Shown here one piece after another: positions 1 to 8,077 of a DNA stretch of 64,000 nucleotides (positions are counted from its first letter, which is position 1; each line of letters starts with the position of its first letter). The notes under the pieces are model-generated. The model was not told where the DNA came from. It saw nothing but the letters and a program-made list of their open reading frames with translations, and did no database searches. The stretch spans positions 62,001 to 126,000 of the forward strand of contig JAHCAT010000007.1 in the NCBI GenBank assembly GCA_019634735.1. The letters run 5' to 3'. The position numbers and the translations under genes were made by a program. The stretch comes from Lysobacterales bacterium (GTDB lineage Bacteria > Pseudomonadota > Gammaproteobacteria > Xanthomonadales > UBA2363).

Positions 1-1019
1 ACCTGGTTGACGATCACCGCGTTGGTGTAGGTGTAGTGGGCATTGGCGCGCCAGCCCGGGGTGCGGAACACGGTATAGCCGCGGCTGGTCAACTCGGCTG
101 CGGCCGCATCGGTGACCTGCTTGGGCACGGCGCTGCCGCCGGTGCTTGCCGGGTAGTCGCCGATGATGATCCGGTCCGGCGCCACCGGCAGCATCCACAT
201 GTCGATGTGCTGGGTGGAGTCGACGCCGGTCGGGAACGGATCGGTAAGGGTCAGGTCCACGCCCTGGAAGGCGGCGTAGCGGTCGATCACCTGCTGCGCG
301 GTGAGGCCGGGATTCTCGTTGACGATCAGGCGCGTCATGAACGCGTCCTGGTTGGAGAACGAGTGGTAGTTGCCGCCGCCGTGGGTCAGGCCGATGTTGT
401 ACAGGGGCTCGGACCAGGCGGTGGCGACCAGGCCGGGGAACTGGTTGTCGGCGGTGCGCGTGTTGCGGTTGTACTGGTGGTCGACGATGGCGCGGGTGCC
501 GGCGCTCTCGATGAAGCGCGGGCCGTAGTCGCGCATCCACACCGAGCAGTTGCCGTTCACCGTGCACGACTGCTGCACGAAGCGAACGTGGTCGAGGTTG
601 GCGCCGGCGCTCTGCAGGGTGTTGCGTACGGTGTTTTCCTGGGCGCCGCTGGTGACCGCGATCCAGACCTTGGAGGGCGGCGTCGCCGTGGTCAGCGGCA
701 CGATCATCTCGGTCTGCAAGGCGGTGAAGCTGGCCCAGCGGATGAAGATACCCTCGTTGGCCTCGTACTCTGAGAAGGTGCGGACGTAGCCCGGCGGCGT
801 GCCGCCCATCGCCTCGCGCTCCACCGGCGGCAGTCCGGATTCCCAGGGCGCCGCGTTCTTGGGCAGTACGAACGGCGCCAGTGCGCGGTCCTGCGCCTCC
901 AGGGTGGCCAGCACGCCCGGGTCGGCAAGGCGCGGTGGGTCGCGTGGTTCGGCGGCGGTCGCGGCCAGGGGCAGGGCAAGGGCGAGCAGCGCGGGCAGCG
1001 CCAGGCGGCTGTAGGTCAT
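1..1019 (-). CDS. Secreted peptidylarginine/agmatine deiminase family protein (3' end outside window)
   Basis: The reading frame starts with ATG at 1019 and runs off the left edge after about 339 codons. The first 23 residues look like a Sec signal peptide (a leucine/alanine-rich stretch ending in AATAA). Family motifs are visible: W-M-R-D-Y-G-P at 161-167 with the catalytic Asp164, H-G-G-G-N near 213-217, H-I-D-M-W at 271-275 (His271 and Asp273 expected to be catalytic), and Y-T-N-A near 331. These match the guanidine-modifying fold of Porphyromonas-type PAD and agmatine deiminase. The catalytic Cys would lie beyond the window. A signal peptide favours an exported enzyme acting on peptidyl-arginine or another guanidino substrate over cytosolic agmatine deiminase; that is inference. 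It is divergent from kbl. Confidence 0.85.
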   Translation of the reverse strand, partial: MTYSRLALPALLALALPLAATAAEPRDPPRLADPGVLATLEAQDRALAPFVLPKNAAPWESGLPPVEREAMGGTPPGYVRTFSEYEANEGIFIRWASFTALQTEMIVPLTTATPPSKVWIAVTSGAQENTVRNTLQSAGANLDHVRFVQQSCTVNGNCSVWMRDYGPRFIESAGTRAIVDHQYNRNTRTADNQFPGLVATAWSEPLYNIGLTHGGGNYHSFSNQDAFMTRLIVNENPGLTAQQVIDRYAAFQGVDLTLTDPFPTGVDSTQHIDMWMLPVAPDRIIIGDYPASTGGSAVPKQVTDAAAAELTSRGYTVFRTPGWRANAHYTYTNAVIVNQ

Positions 1020-1152
1020 CAGATGGGGTTCCGGCGGGACAAAACGTCCCGATGCTAGCGGCCGACGCGTCCGGGCGCCACCTGGACGTGTACCCGGTAT
1101 CCGGGCGCGCCATCCTGCGGGACAATCGCCGCCTGCCCATCGGAGCGCCGAC

Positions 1153-2355
1153 ATGACCGCCAACGACACCATCGCCCGCTATGCCGCCGAACTCGACACG
1201 CTGCGCGGCCAGGGCCTGTTCAAGTCCGAGCGCATCATCGTCTCGCCGCAGGACGCCCGGATCCGCCTCGACGACGGCCGCGAGGTGCTGAACTTCTGCG
1301 CCAACAACTACCTGGGCCTGGCCGACCATCCCGAGGTGATCGCCGCCGCCAAGGCGGCCCTGGACAGCCACGGCTTCGGCATGGCCAGCGTGCGCTTCAT
1401 CTGCGGCACCCAGGACCTGCACAAGGAGCTGGAGGCGAAGATCTCCGCGTTCTTCGGCAAGCAGGACAGCATCCTCTATGCCGCCTGCTTCGACGCCAAC
1501 GGCGGCCTGTTCGAGCCGCTGCTGGGCGAGGCCGACGCGATCGTCTCGGACGCCCTCAACCACGCCTCGATCATCGACGGCGTGCGCCTGTGCAAGGCCC
1601 GGCGCTACCGCTACGCCAACTGCGACATGGCCGATCTGGAAAGGCAGTTGCAGCAGGCCCGGGCCGACGGCGCGCGCACGATCCTGATCACCACCGACGG
1701 CGTGTTCTCGATGGACGGTTTCATCGCACCGCTGGACGCGATCGCGAGGCTGGCCGAGAAGTACGGCGCCCTCGTGCACATCGACGAATGCCATGCCACC
1801 GGTTTCCTCGGCGCCACCGGCCGCGGCAGCGCCGAGGTCAAGGGCGTGCTGGACCGCATCGACATCGTCACCGGCACCCTTGGCAAGGCCCTGGGCGGGG
1901 CGCTGGGCGGCTTCACCACCGGCCGCGCCGAGGTCGTCGAGTTGCTGCGCCAGCGCTCGCGGCCCTACCTGTTCTCCAACTCGCTGCCGCCGCACGTGGT
2001 CGCCGCCGGCACCCGGGTGTTCGACATGCTGGCCGCTGCCGGCGAGCTGCGCGAGCGCCTGCGCGACAACACCGCCTGGTTCCGCGAGGCGATGACTGCC
2101 GCCGGCTTCGACCTCAAGTCCGGCGAGCACCCGATCGTGCCGGTGATGCTCTACGACGCGCCCCTGGCCCAGCGCTTCGCGCAGCGCCTGCTGGAGGAGG
2201 GCATCTACGCGATCGGCTTCTTCTATCCGGTGGTGCCGCAGGGCCAGGCCCGGATCCGCACCCAGATGAGCGCGGCGCACAGCCGCGCCGACCTCGAACA
2301 GGCGGTCGCTGCGTTCGTCAAGGTCGGCCGCGAGCTGGGCGTGATCGCCGGTTGA
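1153..2355 (+). CDS. kbl: Glycine C-acetyltransferase (2-amino-3-ketobutyrate CoA ligase)
   Basis: This 400-residue protein has the length and sequence of Kbl, the PLP enzyme that cleaves 2-amino-3-ketobutyrate with CoA into glycine and acetyl-CoA in threonine catabolism. The alpha-oxoamine synthase signature [10 protein letters not shown] holds the PLP lysine at residue 245. The D-E-C-H-A-T-G motif lies near 213-219, and [10 protein letters not shown] near 47-56 is typical of the family. A GGAG ribosome binding site lies about nine bases before the ATG. The usual partner tdh is not adjacent. A G-rich heptad array begins six bases after the stop codon, so the 3' UTR is probably structured. 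Confidence 0.95.
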   Translation: MTANDTIARYAAELDTLRGQGLFKSERIIVSPQDARIRLDDGREVLNFCANNYLGLADHPEVIAAAKAALDSHGFGMASVRFICGTQDLHKELEAKISAFFGKQDSILYAACFDANGGLFEPLLGEADAIVSDALNHASIIDGVRLCKARRYRYANCDMADLERQLQQARADGARTILITTDGVFSMDGFIAPLDAIARLAEKYGALVHIDECHATGFLGATGRGSAEVKGVLDRIDIVTGTLGKALGGALGGFTTGRAEVVELLRQRSRPYLFSNSLPPHVVAAGTRVFDMLAAAGELRERLRDNTAWFREAMTAAGFDLKSGEHPIVPVMLYDAPLAQRFAQRLLEEGIYAIGFFYPVVPQGQARIRTQMSAAHSRADLEQAVAAFVKVGRELGVIAG

Positions 2356-2360
2356 GTTGC

Positions 2361-2484
2361 GACTCGGGACTGGGGACTTGGAATCGGGGACCGGGGACCG
2401 GGGACCAGGGACCAGGGACCAGGGACCAGGGACCAGGGACCAGGGACCGGGGACCGGGGACCGGGGACCGGGGACCGGGGACTT
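2361..2484 (+). repeat. G-rich heptad tandem array 1 (GGGGACC / AGGGACC units)
   Basis: About 17 consecutive seven-base units, mostly GGGGACC or AGGGACC with degenerate GGGACT and GGAATC units at the left end, start six bases after the kbl stop codon. Runs of four G separated by three bases fit an intramolecular G-quadruplex in the kbl transcript. Because 7 is not a multiple of 3, the array is open in several frames and produces false proline/arginine-rich reading frames. Confidence 0.95.
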
Positions 2485-2492
2485 GAAGCTCA

Positions 2493-2667
2493 GGCTCGAA
2501 CATCGGGGCTCGAACATCGGGGCTCGAACATCAGGGCTCGAACATCAGGGCTCGAACATCGGGGCTCGAACATCGGGGCTCGAACATCGGGGCTCGAACA
2601 TCAGGGCTCGAACATCGGGGCTCGAACATCAGGGCTCGAACATCAGGGCTCGAACATCGGGGCTCGA
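2493..2667 (+). repeat. 14-bp tandem array (CTCGAACATCRGGG)
   Basis: About twelve head-to-tail copies of a 14-base unit, CTCGAACATC followed by AGGG or GGGG, follow the heptad array directly. The only common variation is one A/G position. There are no spacers, so this is not a CRISPR array. The unit length is exactly twice the heptad. Confidence 0.95.
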
Positions 2668-2719
2668 AGCTTGGGGGGGCGGGATCGGGGGGCGGGATCG
2701 GGTTCGACTGCGCCGCGGC

Positions 2720-2815
2720 GCCCCACTTCTCCCCTCCCCCGCCTGCGGGGGAGGGGCGGGGGAGAGGGCAGGCGCCTGCATCGCGAGGACGATGGCAGCG
2801 CCTGGATCCGGCGCG
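2720..2815. repeat. Partial copy of the composite palindromic intergenic repeat
   Basis: The core at 2731-2756 is a 12-bp perfect inverted repeat (CCCCTCCCCCGC / GCGGGGGAGGGG) with a 2-base loop, preceded by a CACTTC motif and followed by GCGGGGGAGAGGG. The same string recurs at 5491-5535 and, in longer form, at 23918-24199, so this is a truncated member of that family. From here to the next gene at 2990 I see no other feature. Confidence 0.8.
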
Positions 2816-2989
2816 GCTTCGAAGCTCAGTTGCGGCGACGACCGGTCCCGGCCCCGTCGCCGACGCCCTCTTCCCCAGCCAATCTCCCGCGTCCTACCCC
2901 GCACCGCATCTCGACGACCGCCCCGACCATCACCGCCGGTTCACGCCGTCTTGCCACGATACGCGCGCCCTGCAGGCGACGATCCGGCG

Positions 2990-3994
2990 ATGATGCGATC
3001 CCCGATGCCCATGTCCGACCGCGAACCCGGCCACGGAACGCGGCGTTCCGCCCCGCGCCCTCTGGCCTCGATCAAGCGTTGGTTCGACGCCGGGGCCGGG
3101 CAGCCCGATGCGCGCGGCGACCCCGACAGGATCGACTGGCTGCGCGTGCTGCCGTTCATCGGCCTGCATCTGGGCTGCCTGGGCGTCCTGGTGGTGGGCT
3201 TCTCCTGGACCGCCTTCTGGCTGGCTGTCGCGCTCTACGCCCTGCGCATGTTCGCGATCACCGGGTTCTACCACCGCTACTTCTCGCACAAGGCGTTCCG
3301 CACCAGCCGCCCGGTGCAGTTCGCGTTCGCCCTGCTCGGTGCGATGTCCGCTCAGCGCGGACCGTTGTGGTGGGCCGCGCACCATCGCCACCACCACCGC
3401 CATGCCGACGGTCCCGACGACCTGCACTCGCCGGCCCGGCGCGGCTTCTGGATGAGCCACGTAGGCTGGTTCCTGACGCCGCGCGCCTTCGCCACCGACC
3501 TGGCGGCGGTCCCGGACCTGGCGCGTTACCCGGAACTTCGCTGGCTGGACCGCTTCGACATCGCGGTTCCGGTGGCGCTGGCGCTGGCCTTGTTCGGACT
3601 GGGGGAGCTGCTCGCCGTGACCGCCCCTGGCCTGGCCACCGATGGCTGGCAGCTGCTGGTCTGGGGCTTCTTCGTCTCAACCGTGGCGTTGTTCCACGCC
3701 ACCGTCACCATCAACTCGCTCGCCCACCGCTACGGCAGCCGGCGCTTCCCGACCCGCGACGACAGCCGCAACAACTGGTGGCTGGCCCTGCTCACCTTCG
3801 GCGAGGGCTGGCACAACAACCACCACCACTTCCCGGGATCGGCGCGGCAGGGTTTCCGCTGGTGGGAGATCGATCTGACCTGGTACCTGCTGCGTCTGCT
3901 CGCCGCGCTCGGCCTGGTCTGGGACCTCAGGCCGGTGCCTGTTAACCTGCGCCGACGCGCAGCCGGTGCCGGCAGCGCGACGCCGGGGGGCTGA
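2990..3994 (+). CDS. Membrane acyl-CoA / fatty acid delta-9-type desaturase
   Basis: The product (about 334 residues from the ATG at 2990; ATGs at 2993, 3005 and 3011 are alternatives and none has a clear Shine-Dalgarno) carries the three histidine boxes of the membrane di-iron desaturases: H-R-Y-F-S-H, a second box within H-H-R-H-H-H-R-H, and H-N-N-H-H-H. Hydrophobic segments before the first box and between the second and third fit the usual four-helix topology. It should insert a cis double bond into saturated acyl chains. The frame is open far upstream only because it crosses the repeat arrays, so the long version is rejected. The FAD oxidoreductase gene starts two bases after its stop, so the two are almost certainly co-transcribed. 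Confidence 0.9.
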   Translation: MMRSPMPMSDREPGHGTRRSAPRPLASIKRWFDAGAGQPDARGDPDRIDWLRVLPFIGLHLGCLGVLVVGFSWTAFWLAVALYALRMFAITGFYHRYFSHKAFRTSRPVQFAFALLGAMSAQRGPLWWAAHHRHHHRHADGPDDLHSPARRGFWMSHVGWFLTPRAFATDLAAVPDLARYPELRWLDRFDIAVPVALALALFGLGELLAVTAPGLATDGWQLLVWGFFVSTVALFHATVTINSLAHRYGSRRFPTRDDSRNNWWLALLTFGEGWHNNHHHFPGSARQGFRWWEIDLTWYLLRLLAALGLVWDLRPVPVNLRRRAAGAGSATPGG

Positions 3995-3996
3995 AG

Positions 3997-5277
3997 ATGC
4001 GCATCGCGGTGGTAGGTTCCGGCATTGCCGGGCTGGCGTCGGCGTGGCTGCTGTCGCGCCGCCACGAGGTGGTGCTCTACGAGGCCGAGGATCGGCTCGG
4101 CGGCCACACCCATACCCACGATGTGCGCCTGGGCAACCGCCGCTACCGGGTCGACACCGGTTTCATCGTCATGAACCCGCAGCACTACCCGCTGCTGTCG
4201 GCGCTGTTCGCCGAGCTCGGCGTCGCCACCCAGCCGACCACCATGAGCTTCTCGGTGCGCAACGAGCGCAGCGGGCTGGAGTACAACGCCAGCACGCTGC
4301 AGGGGCTGTTCTGCCAGCGCCGCAACCTGGTCTCGCCGAGATTCCTTGGCATGGTCCGCGACATCCTGCGCTTCTATCGGCAGGCTGGCGGCTTGCTGGC
4401 GCAGCCGGGCCCCGGGCCCTCCCTGGCCAGTTATCTGACCGACCAGGGCTACGGCGATGCCTTCCGCGACGACCATCTGGTGCCGATGGCCGCCGCGCTG
4501 TGGTCCAGCCCCTCGGACGCGGTGCTGGGTTTCCCGGCACGCTTCCTGGTGCAGTTCATGGCCAACCACCAGATGTTGCAGGTCTCCGGCCGCCCGGAAT
4601 GGCGAACCGTGGCGGGCGGATCCGGTGCCTACATCGACGCGCTGCGTGCCCGCTGGCAGGTCCAGGTCCGGCTGGCCGATCCGGTGCGAAGCGTCGAGCG
4701 CTTGCCTCAGGCCGGTGTACGCGTGCGCTCCGTGAATGGCGAGGATCGTTTCGACCAGGTGGTCCTGGCCTGCCACAGCGACCAGTCGCTGGCGCTGCTG
4801 GCGCAGCCGAGTCCGCTCGAGGCCGAGCTGCTCGGCGCGATCGGCTTCCAGGCCAACGATACCGTCCTGCATACCGACGCCTCGGTGCTGCCGCGCCGGG
4901 GGCGCGCCTGGGCGGCCTGGAACGCCCTGGTGCCCGCCGAGGCCGGCGAACGGTGCACGGTCAGCTACCTGATGAACCAGTTGCAGTCGCTCGACGCCCC
5001 GACGCCGCTGGTGGTCAGCCTCAACCAGACCGACCGCATCGATGCCGACCGCATCCTGGCCCGGATGACCTATCACCACCCGCTGTACACCGAAGCCGCG
5101 GTGGCGGCCCAGGGGCGACGCGCCGAGATCGACGGTGTCGACCGGGTCTGGTACGCCGGCGCCTGGTGGGGCTGGGGATTCCACGAGGACGGCATCCGTT
5201 CCGCGGTCGACATCGCCCGGGCGCTGGACGTCGACTGGCCTGCCGCGGCGTCCGCCGGCGACGCCCAGGACCGCTGA
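3997..5277 (+). CDS. FAD/NAD(P)-binding amine-oxidase-type oxidoreductase (COG2907-like)
   Basis: The 426-residue protein opens with a Rossmann FAD-binding motif, G-S-G-I-A-G-L-A-S-A at about 7-16, followed by the E-A-E-D-R-L-G-G motif of the flavin amine oxidase/phytoene desaturase superfamily. A C-terminal segment G-A-W-W-G-W-G-F-H-E-D-G near 387-398 is typical of the COG2907 group, often found with DUF1365 and cyclopropane-fatty-acid-synthase genes. Here it follows a desaturase by two bases with a run of six G as ribosome binding site. A role in acyl-chain or membrane-lipid modification is inferred from context; the substrate is unknown. Confidence 0.82.
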   Translation: MRIAVVGSGIAGLASAWLLSRRHEVVLYEAEDRLGGHTHTHDVRLGNRRYRVDTGFIVMNPQHYPLLSALFAELGVATQPTTMSFSVRNERSGLEYNASTLQGLFCQRRNLVSPRFLGMVRDILRFYRQAGGLLAQPGPGPSLASYLTDQGYGDAFRDDHLVPMAAALWSSPSDAVLGFPARFLVQFMANHQMLQVSGRPEWRTVAGGSGAYIDALRARWQVQVRLADPVRSVERLPQAGVRVRSVNGEDRFDQVVLACHSDQSLALLAQPSPLEAELLGAIGFQANDTVLHTDASVLPRRGRAWAAWNALVPAEAGERCTVSYLMNQLQSLDAPTPLVVSLNQTDRIDADRILARMTYHHPLYTEAAVAAQGRRAEIDGVDRVWYAGAWWGWGFHEDGIRSAVDIARALDVDWPAAASAGDAQDR

Positions 5278-5430
5278 GGCGGATGTCCAGGTTCCGCCTG
5301 CCGCAGGCGCCGGAATCCACCCCGTTCCAGGACATCTCCCCGGCCCCTCAGGCGGCAGGGAGCGCTGTCGGGCGTTCGGGATTCCGGAGGCGGATGGCGA
5401 TCCGCGCTCCTCATTCCTTTTGGGCTTGAC

Positions 5431-5612
5431 CATTGGCGTCGTGTCTCAGCCCGCTGCCAGGCGGCTTTACGTCAATGCGACGACACCGCACTTCGCCCCT
5501 CCCCCGCCTGCGGGGGAGGGGCGGGGGAGAGGGGAGCACAGCGCGCTCCGTTCACCGAACACCGAGTCCTGGTCCTTGGTCCCCGATCCTGGGCTGAGAC
5601 ACGACGCTAATC
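5431..5612. repeat. Composite palindromic element, copy A, with terminal inverted repeats
   Basis: The element is bounded by ATTGGCGTCGTGTCTCAG at 5432-5449 and its near-perfect inverse CTGAGACACGACGCTAAT at 5594-5611. Inside are a CACTTC motif, the 12-bp stem CCCCTCCCCCGC / GCGGGGGAGGGG at 5496-5521, and GGGGGAGAGGGG. The same ends and interior occur in reverse order at 23918-24199. Compared with that copy, A lacks roughly 85 internal bases, as if deleted between two GGGGGAGAGGG strings. There is no coding capacity, so it resembles a non-autonomous mobile or REP-like element. Apart from this element and the next array, the gap 5278-5840 contains nothing recognisable. Confidence 0.85.
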
Positions 5613-5713
5613 GGGTCCGGGGGAGGGGAGAAGTGCGGCGCCGCGGCAAGCAGCTTCGGTCTTCGCCCGCCGAGGGCATGGACCTGGTCCCGGTCCGCGA
5701 TCCCGCATTCCGG

Positions 5714-5840
5714 ACTCCCGGTCCCCAAGTCCCAAGTCCCGACCCCCGTCCCCCGTCCCCGGTCCCCGGTCCCCGGTCCCCGGTCCCTGGTCCCTGGTCC
5801 CTGGTCCCCAGGCCCCAGCTCCCGAGTCCCGGCTCCCAAC
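5714..5840 (-). repeat. G-rich heptad tandem array 2
   Basis: About 18 seven-base units read GGGACCA, GGGACCG, GGGAGCC or GGGACTC on the minus strand. The array begins about three bases after the stop codon of the minus-strand nuclease gene, so the G-rich strand is the transcribed sense strand. Degenerate units lie nearest the stop and regular units further away, the same polarity as array 1. Confidence 0.93.
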
Positions 5841-6746
5841 TCAGCCTTCCCCCCGCGCCGCCCACTCCAGGCAAGCCCGTCGGGTCAATGGACCGAAGCG
5901 CAGCTCGTCGAGCAGGGCGGTGAGGCTGTCGGGGTCGGCGGGGCCGGGGCGGTAGCTGTCGGCGGGGCGCATCACCGGGGCGTCCAGGGCGATGCCGGTC
6001 AGGGTGCGCATCAGGCGCACCTGGTCGACGCGTGCGGCCAGCGCTTCGGCGATACGGGCGGCGCTGCGCAGGCGCATGGTGGCGATTGTGTCGATGCTGG
6101 CCAGCACGGCGTCGAGGCCGCCGAAGTGGTGCAGCAGGATGGCCGCGGTCTTGCGGCCGATGCCGGGCACGCCGGGTACGTTGTCGATCGGGTCGCCGAC
6201 CAGGGCCAGCATGTCGGCGATGCGGCCGGGCGGCACGCCGTGGCGGTCGACGCAGCCGCGCGCGTCCCAGCGCAGGTCGCGGCCGTAGTCCCATTGCTCG
6301 TCGCCGTCGGCCAGCAGCTGCGAGAGGTCCTTGTCGGCGGAGACGATGGTCACCGCATGGCCGCCGTCGCGCAGCACGGCATGGGCGCTGCCGATCAGGT
6401 CGTCGGCCTCGTACTCGGCGTCGGACAGGCAGGCCAGGCCCAGCGCCGAGACCAGCCGCTTGCAGGACTGGAACTGGCGCTTGAGTTCCTCGGGCGCAGG
6501 TTCGCGGTTGGCCTTGTATTCGGGGTAGATGCGGTTGCGGAAGCAGCTCGCCAGGGCCTCGTCGAAGGCCACGGCGATGCGCGCCGGGCGCTGCTGGCGC
6601 AGGAAGTCGAGCAGGAAGCGGGTGAAGCCGTACACCGCGTTGGCCGGCCAGCCGTCGCGGTCGGCCAGGCCGGCATCGACCGAGTGCCAGGCCCGGAACA
6701 CATACAGGCTGCCGTCGATCAGCCAGGCGCGCTCGGGCGCGCTCAC
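5841..6746 (-). CDS. 5'-3' exonuclease / flap nuclease (Pol I N-terminal-like, stand-alone)
   Basis: The 301-residue product matches the 5'-3' exonuclease domain of DNA polymerase I without any polymerase part. Visible motifs are L-I-D-G-S near the N-terminus, Y-K-A-N-R, the metal-binding Y-E-A-D-D-L-I-G and V-S-A-D-K-D-L-S-Q-L-L, and the H3TH region D-P-I-D-N-V-P-G-V-P-G-I-G. It probably removes RNA primers or flaps like the ExoIX/Xni group. The GTG start at 6746 overlaps the stop of the upstream nitroreductase gene (GTGA), which implies translational coupling and decides the start. A longer in-frame extension exists but runs antisense through the neighbouring gene. Confidence 0.88.
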   Translation of the reverse strand: MSAPERAWLIDGSLYVFRAWHSVDAGLADRDGWPANAVYGFTRFLLDFLRQQRPARIAVAFDEALASCFRNRIYPEYKANREPAPEELKRQFQSCKRLVSALGLACLSDAEYEADDLIGSAHAVLRDGGHAVTIVSADKDLSQLLADGDEQWDYGRDLRWDARGCVDRHGVPPGRIADMLALVGDPIDNVPGVPGIGRKTAAILLHHFGGLDAVLASIDTIATMRLRSAARIAEALAARVDQVRLMRTLTGIALDAPVMRPADSYRPGPADPDSLTALLDELRFGPLTRRACLEWAARGEG

Positions 6747-7315
6747 CCGGTCCAGTCCGAAAGCAGGGCGCTGGCGTCGGGGCGATCGCGCTCGGCGGTC
6801 TCGACGGTGGCGGTGCCGATGTGCACGAAGCCCAGGATCTCCTCGTCGGGCGCCAAGCCCAGCCGGGCATGGATGGCCGGGTGGTAGGCGGCCCAGCCGG
6901 TCAGCCACTGCGCGCCGAAGCCGTGCGCCTGCGCGGCCAGCAGCAGCTGGAAACAGACCGCACCGCCGGACAGGCGCTGCTCGATCTCGGGGATGCGATG
7001 CCCGGGAAAGATCGTGCCGACCACGGCAACGACCAGTGGCGCGTGGCTGAAGCGTGCACGTTCCTTGTCCAGCGCAGCGGCCGAGGACTCGGGGTGTTCG
7101 GCGGCGTGGATTTCCGCGAGGGCCGCGCCCAGCCGGTGCCGTGCCTCGCCGGCGATGCGCAGGAAGCGCCAGGGTGTCAGGCGGCCGTGGTCGGGCACGC
7201 GCACCGCGGTGGCGAGGATGCTGGCAAGGGTGGCGTCGTCCGGACCGGGGTCGGCCAGCAGGCGCGAAGGCGTCGAACGGCGCCGGTGCAGGAAGGCGAG
7301 GGCTTGGCTGTCCAT
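6743..7315 (-). CDS. Nitroreductase family protein (YdjA-like)
   Basis: The 190-residue product has the compact FMN-dependent nitroreductase fold of the YdjA group (about 183 residues in E. coli). An N-terminal H-R-R-R-S-T-P-S motif should bind the FMN phosphate, R-V-P-D-H-G-R-L-T-P-W-R-F is the characteristic central motif, and A-Q-W-L-T-G-W-A follows towards the C-terminus. It likely reduces small nitro- or enone-type substrates with NAD(P)H; the physiological substrate is not evident. It is the upstream gene of a two-gene unit with the 5'-nuclease, overlapping it by four bases. ATG at 7315 is chosen because the family motif begins about ten residues in. Confidence 0.88.
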   Translation of the reverse strand: MDSQALAFLHRRRSTPSRLLADPGPDDATLASILATAVRVPDHGRLTPWRFLRIAGEARHRLGAALAEIHAAEHPESSAAALDKERARFSHAPLVVAVVGTIFPGHRIPEIEQRLSGGAVCFQLLLAAQAHGFGAQWLTGWAAYHPAIHARLGLAPDEEILGFVHIGTATVETAERDRPDASALLSDWTG

Positions 7316-7384
7316 AGGCCGAGCATCGTAACCGCACCGCACCACCTTCGGCCCCGCTCTCCCTTGCCGGGTGGATGTCGTCGA

Positions 7385-7576
7385 TGCGGCGGCATCGCAC
7401 TTCTCGCCATGCATGTCCTCTCGCCCGCCTCCGCGGCCGCTTGCGTGGAAGGGGTGGGGAGAAGGCCGCCGCGGCCAGTGCGCGCTTCTGGGCCGGCAAC
7501 GATGCGGATCATGGCCAGCCCCGTCCCTCTCCCCCAGCCCCTCTCCCAGAGGGAGAGGGGAGCAAATCGCGCTCCG
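7385..7576 (-). repeat. Composite palindromic intergenic element, copy D (diverged, no terminal repeats seen)
   Basis: Read on the plus strand this stretch contains GCATCGCACTTCTCGCC, a decayed palindrome, GGCCAGTGCGCGCTTCTGGG, CCGGCAACGATGCGGATCAT and CCCTCTCCCAGAGGGAGAGG. The same blocks occur in the same order in the reverse complement of the 23918-24199 copy. The terminal inverted repeats are absent, and heptad array 3 begins where the element's end would be. Confidence 0.72.
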
Positions 7577-7990
7577 CTTCCCGCTTCCCGCTTCCCGCTT
7601 CTCGCTTCCCGTTTCCCCATCCCCCATCCCCCATCCCCCATCCCCCATCCCCGATCCCCGATCCCCGATCCCCCATCCCCCATCCCCCATCCCCCATCCC
7701 CGATCCCCGATCCCCGATCCCCGATCCCCGATCCCCGGTCCCCGGTCCCCGGTCCCCGATCCCCAGTCCCCAGTCCCCGGTCCCCGGTCCCCGGTCCCCG
7801 GTCCCCGGTCCCCGATCCCCGATCCCCGATCCCCGATCCCCGATCCCCGATCCCCGATCCCCGGTCCCCAGTCCCCGGTCCCCGGTCCCCAGTCCCCGGT
7901 CCCCAGTCCCCGGTCCCCAGTCCCCGGTCCCCGGTCCCCAGTCCCCAGTCCCCAGTCCCGAGTCCCGAGTCCCGAGTCCCGAGTCCCTCC
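7577..7990 (-). repeat. G-rich heptad tandem array 3 (longest, about 59 units)
   Basis: On the plus strand this is about 410 bases of CCCGCTT, CCCCATC, CCCCGAT, CCCCGGT, CCCCAGT and CCCGAGT heptads in blocks, so units of the same type cluster together as expected from local unit duplication. The G-rich strand is minus. Unlike arrays 1, 2 and 4 it lies between two divergent gene starts (nitroreductase and pntAA) and ends about 90 bases before pntAA. Long proline/serine/arginine-rich reading frames across it are artefacts. Confidence 0.95.
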
Positions 7991-8077
7991 CACCTCGCTC
8001 CAGGCACCGACCGACAACGGCGCTTGTCCCCGCCGAGCGCGCGCGGCTACCATCGGGCCTTCCACCGGGAGGGGTGC

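Noticed and set aside
36..773. Plus-strand 245-codon frame at the window start
   Set aside because: It is antisense to the deiminase-family gene, whose translation has a signal peptide and catalytic motifs.
1035..1051. CGGGAC/GTCCCG hairpin between the deiminase gene and kbl as an operator
   Set aside because: A 6-bp GC stem is expected often by chance at this base composition, and there is no second site or known motif.
2493..2667. CRISPR array
   Set aside because: The 14-bp units are directly contiguous with no spacers, and no cas genes are present.
2357..2989. A 211-residue N-terminal extension of the desaturase
   Set aside because: It is made entirely of repeat-array and palindrome sequence; desaturase homology begins after 2990.
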